A stretch of DNA of 64,000 nt from assembly GCA_029202985.1 (NCBI GenBank), contig CP119316.1, positions 3,459,001 to 3,523,000 of the forward strand, read 5' to 3'. The position numbers and the translations under genes are program-made. A model generated the notes under the pieces. The model was not told the origin of the DNA and made no database searches. It saw only the letters and a program-made list of their open reading frames with translations. Shown here piece by piece: positions 40,669 to 49,505 of the stretch; positions within the stretch are counted from its first letter, which is position 1; each line of letters begins with the position of its first letter. The stretch is from Candidatus Andeanibacterium colombiense. Lineage in GTDB: Bacteria > Pseudomonadota > Alphaproteobacteria > Sphingomonadales > Sphingomonadaceae.

Positions 40669-41958
40669 TTGGCCAACGTCACCGTAATCGGCGCCCAGTG
40701 GGGCGATGAAGGCAAAGGCAAGATCGTCGACTGGCTGGCAAGCCGGGCCGACGCGGTGGTTCGTTTCCAGGGCGGGCACAATGCCGGCCACACGCTGGTG
40801 GTGGGCGACACCACCTACAAGCTTAGCCTGCTGCCCTCGGGCATCGTCACCGGCACGCTGTCGATAATCGGCAACGGCGTGGTGCTCGATCCGTGGCACC
40901 TCAAGGCCGAGATCGCGAAGCTCGAAGGCCAGGGGGTCTCGATCACCAAGGACAATTTCGCGATCGCCGACAATTGCCCGCTGATCCTGCCGATCCACGG
41001 CGAGCTCGACGTGATGCGCGAGAACGCCGCGGGCGCCGGCAAGATCGGCACCACCGGCCGCGGCATCGGCCCGGCCTATGAAGACAAGGTCGGCCGCCGC
41101 GCGATCCGCGTGTGCGATCTCGCCCATCTCGACGCGATGGAACCGCAGCTCGACCGCCTGTGCGCGCACCACGATGCGCTGCGCGCCGGTTTCGGCCAGC
41201 CGCCGGTCGACCGCGCGGCGCTGCTCGCCTCGCTGAAGGACATCGCCGCCTTCGTGCTGCAATATGCCGAGCCGGTGTGGAACCGCCTCAACAAGGTCAA
41301 GAAGGCCGGTGCGCGGATTCTGTTCGAAGGCGCGCAGGGCGTGCTGCTCGACGTGGATCACGGGACCTATCCCTTCGTCACCAGCTCGAACACCGTCAGC
41401 GGCACCGCCGCTTCCGGCTCGGGCCTCGGCCCCAGCGCGACCGGCTTCGTGCTCGGGATCGTCAAGGCTTATACCACCCGCGTCGGCTCGGGCCCGTTCC
41501 CGACCGAACTGGAAGACGACACGGGCCAGCGGCTGGGCGAGCGCGGCCATGAATTCGGGACGGTCACCGGGCGCAAGCGCCGCTGCGGCTGGTTCGATGC
41601 GGTGCTGGTGCGCCAGTCCTGCGCGATCTCCGGCGTTACCGGCATCGCGCTGACCAAGCTCGACGTGCTCGACGGGTTCGAGACCGTGAAGATCTGCACC
41701 GGCTACCGCCTGAACGGCAAGGTGTTCGATTACTTCCCGAGCCACGCGGCCGAGCAGGCCGCGGTCGAGCCGATCTACGAGGAAATGGAAGGCTGGAGCG
41801 GCACCACCGCCGGCGCGCGCAGCTGGGCCGATCTCCCGGCGCAGGCGATCAAATATATCCAGCGGGTGCAGGAACTGATCGAGACCCCGGTCGCGCTGGT
41901 TTCGACCAGCCCCGAGCGCGACGACACGATCCTCGTGCGGGATCCCTTCGCCGACTGA
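40669..41958 (+). CDS. purA: Adenylosuccinate synthase
   Basis: Makes adenylosuccinate from IMP and aspartate with GTP, the first committed AMP step. The 429-residue protein starts ANVTVIGAQWGDEGKGKIVD with the GTP P-loop GDEGKGK, and has GTTGRGIGPAYEDK and the loop GVTGIALTKLDVLDG. The start codon is TTG at 40669, preceded by GAAGGAAA. The long sequence upstream to the esterase (174 bp) is the likely promoter. Downstream is a separately started L,D-transpeptidase gene. Confidence 0.97.
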   Translation: MANVTVIGAQWGDEGKGKIVDWLASRADAVVRFQGGHNAGHTLVVGDTTYKLSLLPSGIVTGTLSIIGNGVVLDPWHLKAEIAKLEGQGVSITKDNFAIADNCPLILPIHGELDVMRENAAGAGKIGTTGRGIGPAYEDKVGRRAIRVCDLAHLDAMEPQLDRLCAHHDALRAGFGQPPVDRAALLASLKDIAAFVLQYAEPVWNRLNKVKKAGARILFEGAQGVLLDVDHGTYPFVTSSNTVSGTAASGSGLGPSATGFVLGIVKAYTTRVGSGPFPTELEDDTGQRLGERGHEFGTVTGRKRRCGWFDAVLVRQSCAISGVTGIALTKLDVLDGFETVKICTGYRLNGKVFDYFPSHAAEQAAVEPIYEEMEGWSGTTAGARSWADLPAQAIKYIQRVQELIETPVALVSTSPERDDTILVRDPFAD

Positions 41959-42031
41959 TTATGCGGGTCGGCGCCGGCAGGCGTACGAGCGGCATCGCGC
42001 ATGCGCGAAAGACCGGTATGATCGCCGGCGT

Positions 42032-42526
42032 ATGAAGCGGTTACTGTACCTTCTCGCCTTGCCGGCGGCTCTGGCGTCCTGCGCGGGAACGGCCGAGCCG
42101 CCGCGCGGGGAGGCGGATTTTGTGTTGGTCGACAAGTCGGATCGCACGCTCATCCTCTATCGCCGCGGCGAGCCGCTCAAGACCTACGGTGGAATCCAGC
42201 TCGGCGGCGCACCCGAGGGGCACAAGCGGTTCGAAGGCGACGAGCGCACGCCCGAGGGACGGTATCGGATCGACACGCGCAATCCGCAGAGCGCCTATCA
42301 TTTGTCGCTGCGAATATCCTATCCGAACGACGCAGACCGCAGATTTGCGGCCGAGCGCGGACGCGAACCGGGCGGCGACATCTTCATCCACGGCCAACCG
42401 AACAGCCTCCCGCTCGGCCGTCTCCGCGGCGACTGGACCGATGGCTGCATCGCCCTGTCCAACGCCGAAGTGGATGAATTGTGGAATGCGATTCCCGACG
42501 GAACTCCGATCGAAATTAATCCATAA
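42032..42526 (+). CDS. L,D-transpeptidase-like (YkuD) lipoprotein
   Basis: A 164-residue exported protein with a signal peptide and lipobox ASC (Cys17), so lipid-anchored. The YkuD domain has the catalytic pattern: His120 in IFIHGQ and Cys139 in WTDGCIALSN, whose final serine motif is altered from the usual SxGC. Members cross-link peptidoglycan or attach proteins to it. It starts 74 bp after purA. Confidence 0.85.
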   Translation: MKRLLYLLALPAALASCAGTAEPPRGEADFVLVDKSDRTLILYRRGEPLKTYGGIQLGGAPEGHKRFEGDERTPEGRYRIDTRNPQSAYHLSLRISYPNDADRRFAAERGREPGGDIFIHGQPNSLPLGRLRGDWTDGCIALSNAEVDELWNAIPDGTPIEINP

Positions 42527-42591
42527 TGGAAATATACTTGACCTGATCTTGGTTTGTTCACATTCTGTTCCTGAAACGCAGGAGTCGCGGC

Positions 42592-43629
42592 ATGGCGCAG
42601 GCAGAGTACGCAGTCGAACAAGCTTCGGAGCGGGTGAAGCAGCCCGCGAATAATTTCGCGGACGATTCCGGGCGGGCGCGGCTCGCGGTCTCGATCTTCG
42701 CCGATCGGCCCCACATACGGGCGGAAATCCGCGACGATGCACAGGGCGCCGGGCTCCGGGTCGGGCAGTGCGGCAGCCTCACCGACTTGCTCAATGACGA
42801 CGGCATTCCGCTGGGCGAAGTCGTGCTGATCGATTGCCCGGAAATCGACGCGGAGCGTATTGCGGCGCTGGCGCGGATCGACATGCGCGTGGCCCGGCTG
42901 GGGGCACAACTGGTGGTCGCGACGAGCGTCGCCGCGCTGGATGAGGTGTTCGCCTGTGTCGACCAGTCGCGGGCGCAGATCCTGGTGGGGCCGGGCCGGG
43001 CGGAGCGGGTGGTGGCGATGGGCCGGGCGCTGGGGCGCGCGGCGGACCTGCGGCTGCGCGAATTTTCCGAGGAAGACCGCCTGTATCTGCTGCGCCTGAC
43101 CGAACAGGTCGAAGAAGTCGCGAAGCGGCTCGATCGGATCGGGTTCGGGCAGGATCCGCTGGAGTATCTGTCTGAAAGTCTCGCGGAAGGGCCGTGGCCG
43201 CAGGTCGAAACGCCGCATCGAGATTTCCGGGGCGATTCCGCCGAGGGCACGGAACGGATGCAACGCGCGATGCGCCCGCCGCTGCCCGATCCGCGGCTGA
43301 TCCGGCGGATCATCCGCCAGCGGCAGCTACGCGCGCGGTTCTTCGACAGCGACCTGTTCGCGGACCCTGCGTGGGATATGCTGCTCGATCTCACCGCTGC
43401 CCGCGCCGAGCACAAGCGGGTCTCGGTCACCTCGCTGTGCATCGCCTCGGCCGTGCCGCCCACCACCGCATTGCGCTGGATCGGCCAGATGACCGAAGCC
43501 GGGTTGCTCCAACGGGTAGAGGACGAGGCAGACCGCCGCCGCGCCTTCATCGCGCTGACCGACCGCGCTGCCGACGCGGTAGCCCGTTATTTTATCGAAC
43601 TGGGGAAGGCCGCCGCGCAAACGGTGTGA
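42592..43629 (+). CDS. Winged-helix (MarR-like) regulator with N-terminal sensor-like domain
   Basis: A 345-residue protein. The C-terminal 90 residues (about 255-340) form a winged helix: KRVSVTSLCIASAVPPTTALRWIGQMTEAGLLQRVEDEADRRRAFIALTDRA fits helix-turn-helix plus wing. The N-terminal 150 residues look like a receiver-type alpha/beta fold (VVLIDCPEIDAERI, LVVATSVAALDEVFACVDQSRAQILVGP). Combined regulators of this form are common in sphingomonads, but the target is unknown. It begins 65 bp after the transpeptidase, with CAGGAGTCGCGGC before the ATG. Confidence 0.7.
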   Translation: MAQAEYAVEQASERVKQPANNFADDSGRARLAVSIFADRPHIRAEIRDDAQGAGLRVGQCGSLTDLLNDDGIPLGEVVLIDCPEIDAERIAALARIDMRVARLGAQLVVATSVAALDEVFACVDQSRAQILVGPGRAERVVAMGRALGRAADLRLREFSEEDRLYLLRLTEQVEEVAKRLDRIGFGQDPLEYLSESLAEGPWPQVETPHRDFRGDSAEGTERMQRAMRPPLPDPRLIRRIIRQRQLRARFFDSDLFADPAWDMLLDLTAARAEHKRVSVTSLCIASAVPPTTALRWIGQMTEAGLLQRVEDEADRRRAFIALTDRAADAVARYFIELGKAAAQTV

Positions 43630-43752
43630 GCGTTCATCATTTTCGCTCACCAATGCGGCCCGGAGGCCTGCATCCGCCAGCAGCCCCGCGGCGAACTCCA
43701 TCGCGATCCACCCGATCACGCCCAGGCCCAGGAAATTTGCGAGTTCTGCCAT
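43327..43752 (-). CDS. Possible small membrane protein overlapping the winged-helix gene
   Basis: An ATG at 43752 has a strong ribosome site (GGAGAGG, 7 bp spacing). The first 43 residues (AELANFLGLGVIGWIAMEFAAGLLADAGL) look like a short amphipathic or membrane helix. The frame then continues 300 bp antisense to the winged-helix gene to a stop at 43327, where the sequence looks like a shadow. The real gene may end near 43630 by frameshift or not exist. Only the N-terminal part is credible. Confidence 0.3.
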   Translation of the reverse strand: MAELANFLGLGVIGWIAMEFAAGLLADAGLRAALVSENDERSHRLRGGLPQFDKITGYRVGSAVGQRDEGAAAVCLVLYPLEQPGFGHLADPAQCGGGRHGRGDAQRGDRDPLVLGAGSGEIEQHIPRRVREQVAVEEPRA

Positions 43753-43905
43753 GCGCGAACCTCTCCGGGCAAGAATGCACCGGGGGCTGGAGCGCGCGCA
43801 ATTCAGTAAAACCACTGGTCAACGATGGAGGGGCAATTAACCAGTTTCACTTGCCATTCGCCGGGCGTGGTGAGGCGGCGCTGGTGGATCCGGCTCTTCT
43901 GAGAC

Positions 43906-43981
43906 TGGTGGGCGGTGAGGGGCTCGAACCCCCGACCCTCTCGGTGTAAACGAGATGCTCTACCAACTGAGCTAACCGCCC
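43906..43981 (-). tRNA. tRNA-Val (UAC)
   Basis: On the minus strand GGGCGGTTAGCTCAGTTGGT opens the acceptor and D arms. The anticodon stem is TCTCG/CGAGA around loop TTTACAC (anticodon UAC, reading GUA). The T arm is GGGGGTTCGAGCCCCT, and the acceptor ends ACCGCCCA. CCA is encoded (43906-43908). All four arms pair fully. Confidence 0.97.
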
Positions 43982-44052
43982 GCGCCTCGGGAATGCGCCG
44001 TTACAGCGGCTTGGCGCATCCGGTCAAGGTGGATGCGCGCTTTTGGCGCCGC

Positions 44053-44577
44053 TCAACCGTTCCAGCCGCGCAGCGCGCGCTCATAGGCGCCGCGCGCGCC
44101 GTCCAGCTCCCGTTTCAGCCGCTCGGTTTCGCGGATGTGGCCGGCCTCGATCTCCCGCCGCCGCCGTTGCAGCGCGGCGAGTTCATCGGCGAGCTTCCGC
44201 AGTTCCGCGGCATGCTGCGCCTCCGCCCGGCGCAGCGCTGCCTCGGCCTGGTCGAGCGCGCCGCGATCCGGCTTCGGAACAGGCCGGCGGCGCGGCGCCT
44301 TCGGTTCGCTCGGGACGAGCTTCGCGGCGCGCCTGGGCTTGGCCTTGGGCAGCGCGGCGATCTGCTCGGCCGCGGTCCCGCGCGAGCGGCGGATCACCTT
44401 GCCGGGATCGGCCAACGGTTCCGCAGTCAGCTCCGGTTCGATCACTTCCTCGGCGACGCCGCGCGCGAACAGATCGGCGTCGCTGCCCCAGGCGGAGAGC
44501 GCCGCCTTGCGGCTCGGCGCCGCGACATAGGCGTCGTGAAAGCCGATCGGGGTCCGGAACACCTTGAGCTTCGCCAT
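44053..44577 (-). CDS. TolA-like coiled-coil hypothetical protein
   Basis: A 174-residue soluble protein. The first half is a compact conserved block (KVFRTPIGFHDAYVAAPSRKAALSAWGSDADLFARG), then a basic Pro/Arg/Lys linker (PKAKPRRAAKL, APRRRPVPKP). Residues 105-165 are a charged coiled coil. Similar proteins in sphingomonads are often called TolA-like; no function is known. It is the last gene of a minus-strand run behind sixA, 127 bp away. tRNA-Val lies after it. Confidence 0.65.
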   Translation of the reverse strand: MAKLKVFRTPIGFHDAYVAAPSRKAALSAWGSDADLFARGVAEEVIEPELTAEPLADPGKVIRRSRGTAAEQIAALPKAKPRRAAKLVPSEPKAPRRRPVPKPDRGALDQAEAALRRAEAQHAAELRKLADELAALQRRRREIEAGHIRETERLKRELDGARGAYERALRGWNG

Positions 44578-44704
44578 GCCGCCTGAACCACGCGGGCGAC
44601 CGATCCGTTCCGCGATGGAATGGCGGTGTTCGAAAAACTCGGCCTTGCGCCGCGCGTGATCGCGGCCGGGGCGCCCGGGCTCGCGGGCGGAGGCTTCGCT
44701 GTGC

Positions 44705-45247
44705 CTAGCGCAGCACTTCGGGCCCGAGCTCCGGATCGAGGTCGCGCGGGCGGGCGAGGTGGACGAGCTTGCCGCGGTTGGGGGCGATGTCGGCCCAGTC
44801 GTCGATATCGAGTTCGAGCACCGCATAGGTCGCGGTCGGGAGTTTCTCCGCCGCGGCATCGAACAGCGCGTTTTCCCCTTCCGGTGGGACGAGGTCGAAG
44901 ATCAGTTCCTGCAGCCCGGGATTATGGCCGGCAAGGAGGACCGAGCGGGGATTGCCCTCGACCTTCGCGAGCACGTCGATCAGCGTCACGGAGCTTGCCA
45001 GATAGGCCTTGTCTTCCCACACCACCCCGGCGCTTCCGCCATCGATCCCGGCCGCCTCGAGTGTGCGTTTGACCCGCACCGCAGGGCTCGCGTGGACATG
45101 CTCCCACCTAACCCCGTGGTCGCGAATATGCGCACCCATCAGCGCCGCGCCGCGGCGGCCGCGATCGTTCAGCCCGCGATCGAAATCGCGCAGGCCGAGA
45201 TCGTCCCAATCGGACTTCGCATGGCGCAGCAGGCCGAGGAGCTTCAC
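44705..45247 (-). CDS. sixA: SixA-type histidine phosphatase
   Basis: A 180-residue phosphohistidine phosphatase. The RHG motif is LLRHAKSDW near the N-terminus; the second His is in LLAGHNPGL, and RGLNDRGRRGAALMG supports the SixA subgroup. SixA removes phosphate from histidines of phosphotransfer proteins. The start is GTG at 45247, with GAGAGGATTACCTC upstream. Only 7 bp separate it from the stop of the preceding helicase gene, so they are probably cotranscribed. Partner unknown. Confidence 0.85.
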   Translation of the reverse strand: MKLLGLLRHAKSDWDDLGLRDFDRGLNDRGRRGAALMGAHIRDHGVRWEHVHASPAVRVKRTLEAAGIDGGSAGVVWEDKAYLASSVTLIDVLAKVEGNPRSVLLAGHNPGLQELIFDLVPPEGENALFDAAAEKLPTATYAVLELDIDDWADIAPNRGKLVHLARPRDLDPELGPEVLR

Positions 45248-45254
45248 GAGGTAA

Positions 45255-47981
45255 TCAATCCTCTCGCGGCGAGACCGGAAGGGCCGGAATCGCATCGCTC
45301 CCGACTGAAACACCGCTGGCGACGCGTTGTAAAGCCTGATCCAGCGTAACCCGGTGGATCGGGGTGCCGGCCGGGAAAGCGGCGGTCAATCGGCTGGGGA
45401 AGGCGGCCGAAAGTACCACGAAATGGCCCTTGTCGTCCGAGGTGCGGATCAGCCGCCCGAACGCCTGCGCCAGCCGCGCGCGGATGATCCTATCGTCGAA
45501 GCCCGAGCCGCCATTTGCCGCGCGGCGCGCGCGGTGGAGGATCGAGGGTTTGGGCCAGGGCACCTGTTCCATCACCACGCAGCGCAACGAATTTCCGGGG
45601 ACGTCGACTCCGTCGCGCAGCGCATCGGTGCCGAGCAGCGAGGCGCGCGGATCGTCACGGAAGATGTCCACCAACGTGCCGGTGTCGATCGGATCGACAT
45701 GCTGCGCATACAGCGGCAGGCCTTCGCGCGCGAGCCGGTCGGCGATCCGGCCATGCACCGCCCGAAGCCGCCGGACCGCGGTGAACAGGCCCAACACGCC
45801 CCCGTCGCACGCCTCGATCAGCCGCCCATAGGCGCCCGCGAGGGCGGCCAGGTCGCCTTTCTGGACATCGGTGACGATCAGCACTTCGGCATTGGCGGCA
45901 TAGTCGAACGGGCTGAGCTGTTCGGTCAGATGCGGCGCGACGTCGAGCCAGTTGGCGCCCGAGCGGGCCAATGCCGCGTTCCAGTCGCCGCCGTCCTTCA
46001 GCGTCGCGCTGGTCAGCATCACCCCGTGCGCCGGCTCGAGCACGGTCTGCGCGAAGGGCTTCATCGGATCGAGGAAGCGGCGGTGCAGGCCGATATCGTA
46101 TTCGCGCGCTTCGGAGCGGTCGACCGCGAGCCAGTCGACGAAATCGGGATCGGCCGCGCCGCCGAGCCGCCCGAGCAGCGCTTCCCACGCGGCGAGCATA
46201 TCGATCCGCCATTTGAGCGAATAGCGTGCCCCGTCGATCCGCGCGCGGCCCGGTCCATCGAGCCAGTCGGGCGGTTCTTCCAGCAAGGCCTCCAGCCGCA
46301 CGCCCAGCTTGATCAGCGGGGTGCGGATTTCGGCCAGCGCGCTCTGGGCCTGCTGCGCCAGCTCGACGAAATTGCCTTCGAGCTGCGCGGCCTCGGTCTC
46401 GATCCCGTAGCCCATCTCCTGCCCGCCGCTCTCGTCACGGGCATAGGTGACGGCGCGCACGCCGGCGAGCAGGCCTTCGACCGGGCCGGACGGCATATTC
46501 TCCGCCAGCCGCGCGAGCCAGCCATCGCCGGGCAAGGCTTCGGCGGCCTCGACCGCGGCGGCGATCGCCTTGCCGCCGGCCTCGTCATAAGAGGCGAGAT
46601 CGGCCAGCCGCGCCGACAGCCCGCGCCGCCGGCCCTTCGAGCCGCGCTCGGGCCCGATTATCCAGCGCTTGAGCTCGACGCATTCCATGCCGGTCAGTTC
46701 GGCCGCGAAGGTCGAATCCGCAGCGTCGAACACATGGTGGCCTTCGTCGAACACGATCCGGGTCGGGCGCAGCGCATGGTCGCGGCCCCTCGCGGCGTTG
46801 ACCATCACCAGCGCATGGTTCGCGATCACCAGATCGGCCTGTGCGCTGGCCCGCCCGGCGCGCTCGATGAAGCATTTCCGGTAATGCGGGCAGCCGGCAT
46901 AGACGCATTCGCCGCGCTGGTCGGTCAGCGAGCGGATCGCGCGGCTGCGGAACAGGGTCCCGAGCCAGCCGGGCAGATCGCCGCCGATCATGTCGCCGTC
47001 CTGGCTATAGGCCGCCCAGCGCGAAACCAGCTGCGCCAGCACCGCCGCACGCCCGCCGAAGCCGCCCTGCAGCGCATCCTCGAGGTTCAGCAGGCACAAA
47101 TAGTTCTCGCGCCCCTTGCGCACCACCACCGATTGCGAACCGTCGGCGCGGTCCTGCGGCCAGGCCCGGCGGCTTTCGCGGCGGAGCTGGCGCTGGAGGT
47201 TCTTGGTGAAGGTGCTGACCCACACGGTCCCGCCCGATTTCTCGGCCCACAGCGAGGCGGGGGCGAGATAGCCGAGCGTCTTGCCGATCCCGGTCCCGGC
47301 CTGCGCCAGCAGCACATGCGGCGCGCCCTTCCTCTCGCGCGGGGCGAAGGTCCATGCGGCCTCGGCGGCATAGACCCGCTGGCTCGGCCGTTCCTCCGCG
47401 CTTTTGCCGGTAAGCTCGGCAAGGCGGGCGCGGACTTCCTCCGGATCGAGCCGCACCTGCGCCGGCTGCGGCCGTTCGGGTGCCTCCTCCCATTCGGGCA
47501 GGCGGGTGAACAGCCAACGCTCGGCGCGCTCCGGCTGCCGGATATAGGGGGTGAGGACGTTGGCCCAGGGCCAGCGCAGCCGGATCAGCGATTGCAGCAC
47601 ACTCCACGCGCCCTCGCGTTCGGCCCATTGGTCGCTGCCGCAAATCTCGAGCAATGTCCCCGCCGCCTGCTGGAGCAGCAGCGGCACCTGATCGTCGCTG
47701 CCGGGTTCCTCGAGCCCCAGCGCATGGGCGAGCCCCTTGGGCGTCGGCACGCAGAACCGCGCCGGATGGACGAAGGCATAGAGTTCGAGCAGGTCGAGCC
47801 CCGAGAGATCCGGATAGCCAAGCCGCGTGGCGACCAGCGGGGCGTTGAGCATCAGATGCGGGGTATCGGCTACCGCGACGATCGCTTCGCCCTTGCTCGC
47901 GGTCTTGGTCGCTCCCTGGCCCTCGCGCAACCAGCTGCCCGCATGGCTGGCGTGAAGCGCGGGGAGGGGCAGGGCAGGCAT
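45255..47981 (-). CDS. DinG-family (XPD-like) ATP-dependent DNA helicase
   Basis: A 908-residue helicase. Walker A is QAGTGIGKT around 232-240, the DEAH-type box is FDEGHHVFD, and helicase motif VI is QAFGRLIR. Between I and II lies an iron-sulfur domain with cysteines in YLCLLN and in CVYAGCPHYRKC. The N-terminal 200 residues are an added family-specific region. DinG-like enzymes unwind damaged DNA or R-loops. It carries a LexA box 13 bp before the ATG at 47981, so damage-inducible. The sixA gene follows 7 bp downstream. Confidence 0.9.
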   Translation of the reverse strand: MPALPLPALHASHAGSWLREGQGATKTASKGEAIVAVADTPHLMLNAPLVATRLGYPDLSGLDLLELYAFVHPARFCVPTPKGLAHALGLEEPGSDDQVPLLLQQAAGTLLEICGSDQWAEREGAWSVLQSLIRLRWPWANVLTPYIRQPERAERWLFTRLPEWEEAPERPQPAQVRLDPEEVRARLAELTGKSAEERPSQRVYAAEAAWTFAPRERKGAPHVLLAQAGTGIGKTLGYLAPASLWAEKSGGTVWVSTFTKNLQRQLRRESRRAWPQDRADGSQSVVVRKGRENYLCLLNLEDALQGGFGGRAAVLAQLVSRWAAYSQDGDMIGGDLPGWLGTLFRSRAIRSLTDQRGECVYAGCPHYRKCFIERAGRASAQADLVIANHALVMVNAARGRDHALRPTRIVFDEGHHVFDAADSTFAAELTGMECVELKRWIIGPERGSKGRRRGLSARLADLASYDEAGGKAIAAAVEAAEALPGDGWLARLAENMPSGPVEGLLAGVRAVTYARDESGGQEMGYGIETEAAQLEGNFVELAQQAQSALAEIRTPLIKLGVRLEALLEEPPDWLDGPGRARIDGARYSLKWRIDMLAAWEALLGRLGGAADPDFVDWLAVDRSEAREYDIGLHRRFLDPMKPFAQTVLEPAHGVMLTSATLKDGGDWNAALARSGANWLDVAPHLTEQLSPFDYAANAEVLIVTDVQKGDLAALAGAYGRLIEACDGGVLGLFTAVRRLRAVHGRIADRLAREGLPLYAQHVDPIDTGTLVDIFRDDPRASLLGTDALRDGVDVPGNSLRCVVMEQVPWPKPSILHRARRAANGGSGFDDRIIRARLAQAFGRLIRTSDDKGHFVVLSAAFPSRLTAAFPAGTPIHRVTLDQALQRVASGVSVGSDAIPALPVSPRED

Positions 47982-47993
47982 TCGATTGCGATA

Positions 47994-48008
47994 GAACACA
48001 ATGCGAAC
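47994..48008. promoter_or_regulatory. LexA (SOS) box of the DinG-like helicase
   Basis: GAACACAATGCGAAC is an exact GAAC-N7-GAAC, the same alphaproteobacterial LexA site as GTTC-N7-GTTC read from the other strand. It lies 13 bp upstream of the helicase start. The gap 47982-48287 also holds an AT-rich stretch (48190-48240) that is probably the promoter of the next plus-strand gene; otherwise no gene is seen in it. Confidence 0.8.
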
Positions 48009-48287
48009 GAGGGGCAAGGCGGGTTCGCGTCCTCTCCGCAGCGGAAATGGGCTTCTTGCCCCAAAAGCGCCGCCTCCAACGCACACCGCGAACACCGGTT
48101 CCGTTTCCGCTTGCCAGCTCGTGGCGCCGACACCGTCGCGCCGTCAACCATGCGTCAACTCATCGCAGGGGGAAATCTTTCTGACGCTAATCGAAAAAAG
48201 GAATATCGTTATAATTCAAGGAAAAAGTAAATTTATGAACAGACATTCAAGGAACATTCCGGCGCATGCGTTCGTTTCTGTTTCACT

Positions 48288-49439
48288 ATGCGCACCCACA
48301 CACACCCTCTTCGCAGCGCCACCACCGCGATTGCCGCGGTGCTCGCGCTTGGCTCCACCCCTCTGCTGGCCCAGGCAGTTTCACCCACGGGCGATCCGGT
48401 TATTCTGACACCTCCGCCGGCGTCCGCGCCGGCTGCCACCGTTACTCAACCCGTTACTCCGGTTACCACCACCGCTCCGGTAGTGCAGTCGCTGCCTTCC
48501 ACCTATGTTCCTGCCAACGCCGCGGCGCCTGAAGCCGCGCCTTCCGCAGCCCCTTCGGCCGCACCGCGCCGGACGGCCGCCGCTGCTCCGGTCCGCGCTC
48601 CCGTTACCCGAGCCGTCGCGGCACCGGCTGCGGCCGCTGCGCCAGTTATCGCGGACGATAGCGCTGCCGCGGCGCCGATCGCTCCCGCCGCCGCGCCGGC
48701 GAGCCCGGAACTGTTCCCGGCTTCCGATAGTGCCCAGACGGGTGAAGTTGTCACTACGCCCAAGCCGGCCGCCGATGCGGTCGACGGTTTCACGATCCTG
48801 ACCGGCGTTGTCGGCGGGCTCGCGCTGATCGGGATCGGCTGGTTCGGCGTCGTGCTGGCCCGCCGCCGCAGGATTCATACTCCGGCCGAACGCGCCGCGA
48901 TCACCCGCCCCGTGGTCACCCCGCGTCCGGAACCGGTGATCGTGACGCGCGCCGCCACGGCCGCGCCGCAGGCGCTGCCCGAAACGGCAGTGTCGGAACC
49001 GGCACCGGTCATGGCGGACCCCCAGGCGATCCCGGCCACTCAGGCGCATCCCATCCGCGCCGATATGGAACGGATCCCGGCGGTTGCCCGGGCTGAGAAC
49101 GCCTTCGGTGCCGGCCACGCACGCTGGGCAGACGATGCCCGTCCGGCGCGTGCCGCGGCCAAGGGTGCCTTGGCGAGCAACGGTGCTTCGGTCGATCTTC
49201 CGGCCAGCGTGCCCGAGGATTACGCCGAGCGCGATGCGCTGTTGAAGCGGATGGTCGAAGCGAAGCCCGACAAGGCCAATCCGTTCACCGACCGTAACAC
49301 CCGGATGAAGCGCGCCCGCCTGATCCTGCAGTCGCTCAAGCAGGATTTCGCCGACCGCGATCCGTGGATCGACCTCAGCCAGTACCCCAACAACTGGCCG
49401 CACCTGGCGGCCCGCCGCAGATACCCGCAGGCAGCCTGA
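48288..49439 (+). CDS. Pro/Ala-rich single-TM protein
   Basis: A 383-residue membrane protein with unknown function. A signal peptide spans 1-29 (ALAQA end), then a low-complexity Pro/Ala/Thr-rich periplasmic region to about 165, one transmembrane helix (ILTGVVGGLALIGIGWFGVVL near 168-188) and a basic stop (RRRRIH). The cytoplasmic half is again Ala/Pro-rich, then a conserved C-terminal domain (SVPEDYAERDALLKRMVEAKPDKANPF, RLILQSLKQDF). It reads on from an AT-rich promoter region shared with the divergent helicase. Confidence 0.7.
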   Translation: MRTHTHPLRSATTAIAAVLALGSTPLLAQAVSPTGDPVILTPPPASAPAATVTQPVTPVTTTAPVVQSLPSTYVPANAAAPEAAPSAAPSAAPRRTAAAAPVRAPVTRAVAAPAAAAAPVIADDSAAAAPIAPAAAPASPELFPASDSAQTGEVVTTPKPAADAVDGFTILTGVVGGLALIGIGWFGVVLARRRRIHTPAERAAITRPVVTPRPEPVIVTRAATAAPQALPETAVSEPAPVMADPQAIPATQAHPIRADMERIPAVARAENAFGAGHARWADDARPARAAAKGALASNGASVDLPASVPEDYAERDALLKRMVEAKPDKANPFTDRNTRMKRARLILQSLKQDFADRDPWIDLSQYPNNWPHLAARRRYPQAA

Positions 49440-49458
49440 CCTATTGCTGGCTGTGGGG

Positions 49459-49486
49459 GGAGGCGACCGTGAAAACGGTCGTCTCC
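49459..49486 (+). terminator. Terminator hairpin
   Basis: GGAGGCGACCGT-GAAA-ACGGTCGTCTCC forms a stem of about 10-12 bp with a single mismatch and a GAAA loop, followed by TTCT. It ends the Pro/Ala-rich gene and may also serve the converging GNAT gene. Confidence 0.75.
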
Positions 49487-49505
49487 TTCTGCGTGCCGGC
49501 GTTCG

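Noticed and set aside
45354..48230. A 958-codon open frame on the plus strand opposite the DinG-like helicase
   Set aside because: Same shadow composition, antisense to a gene with clear helicase motifs, and no ribosome site.
48232..48259. GAAC...GAAC pair in front of the Pro/Ala-rich gene as a third LexA box
   Set aside because: The two GAAC are 11 bases apart rather than 7, so they do not fit the site.
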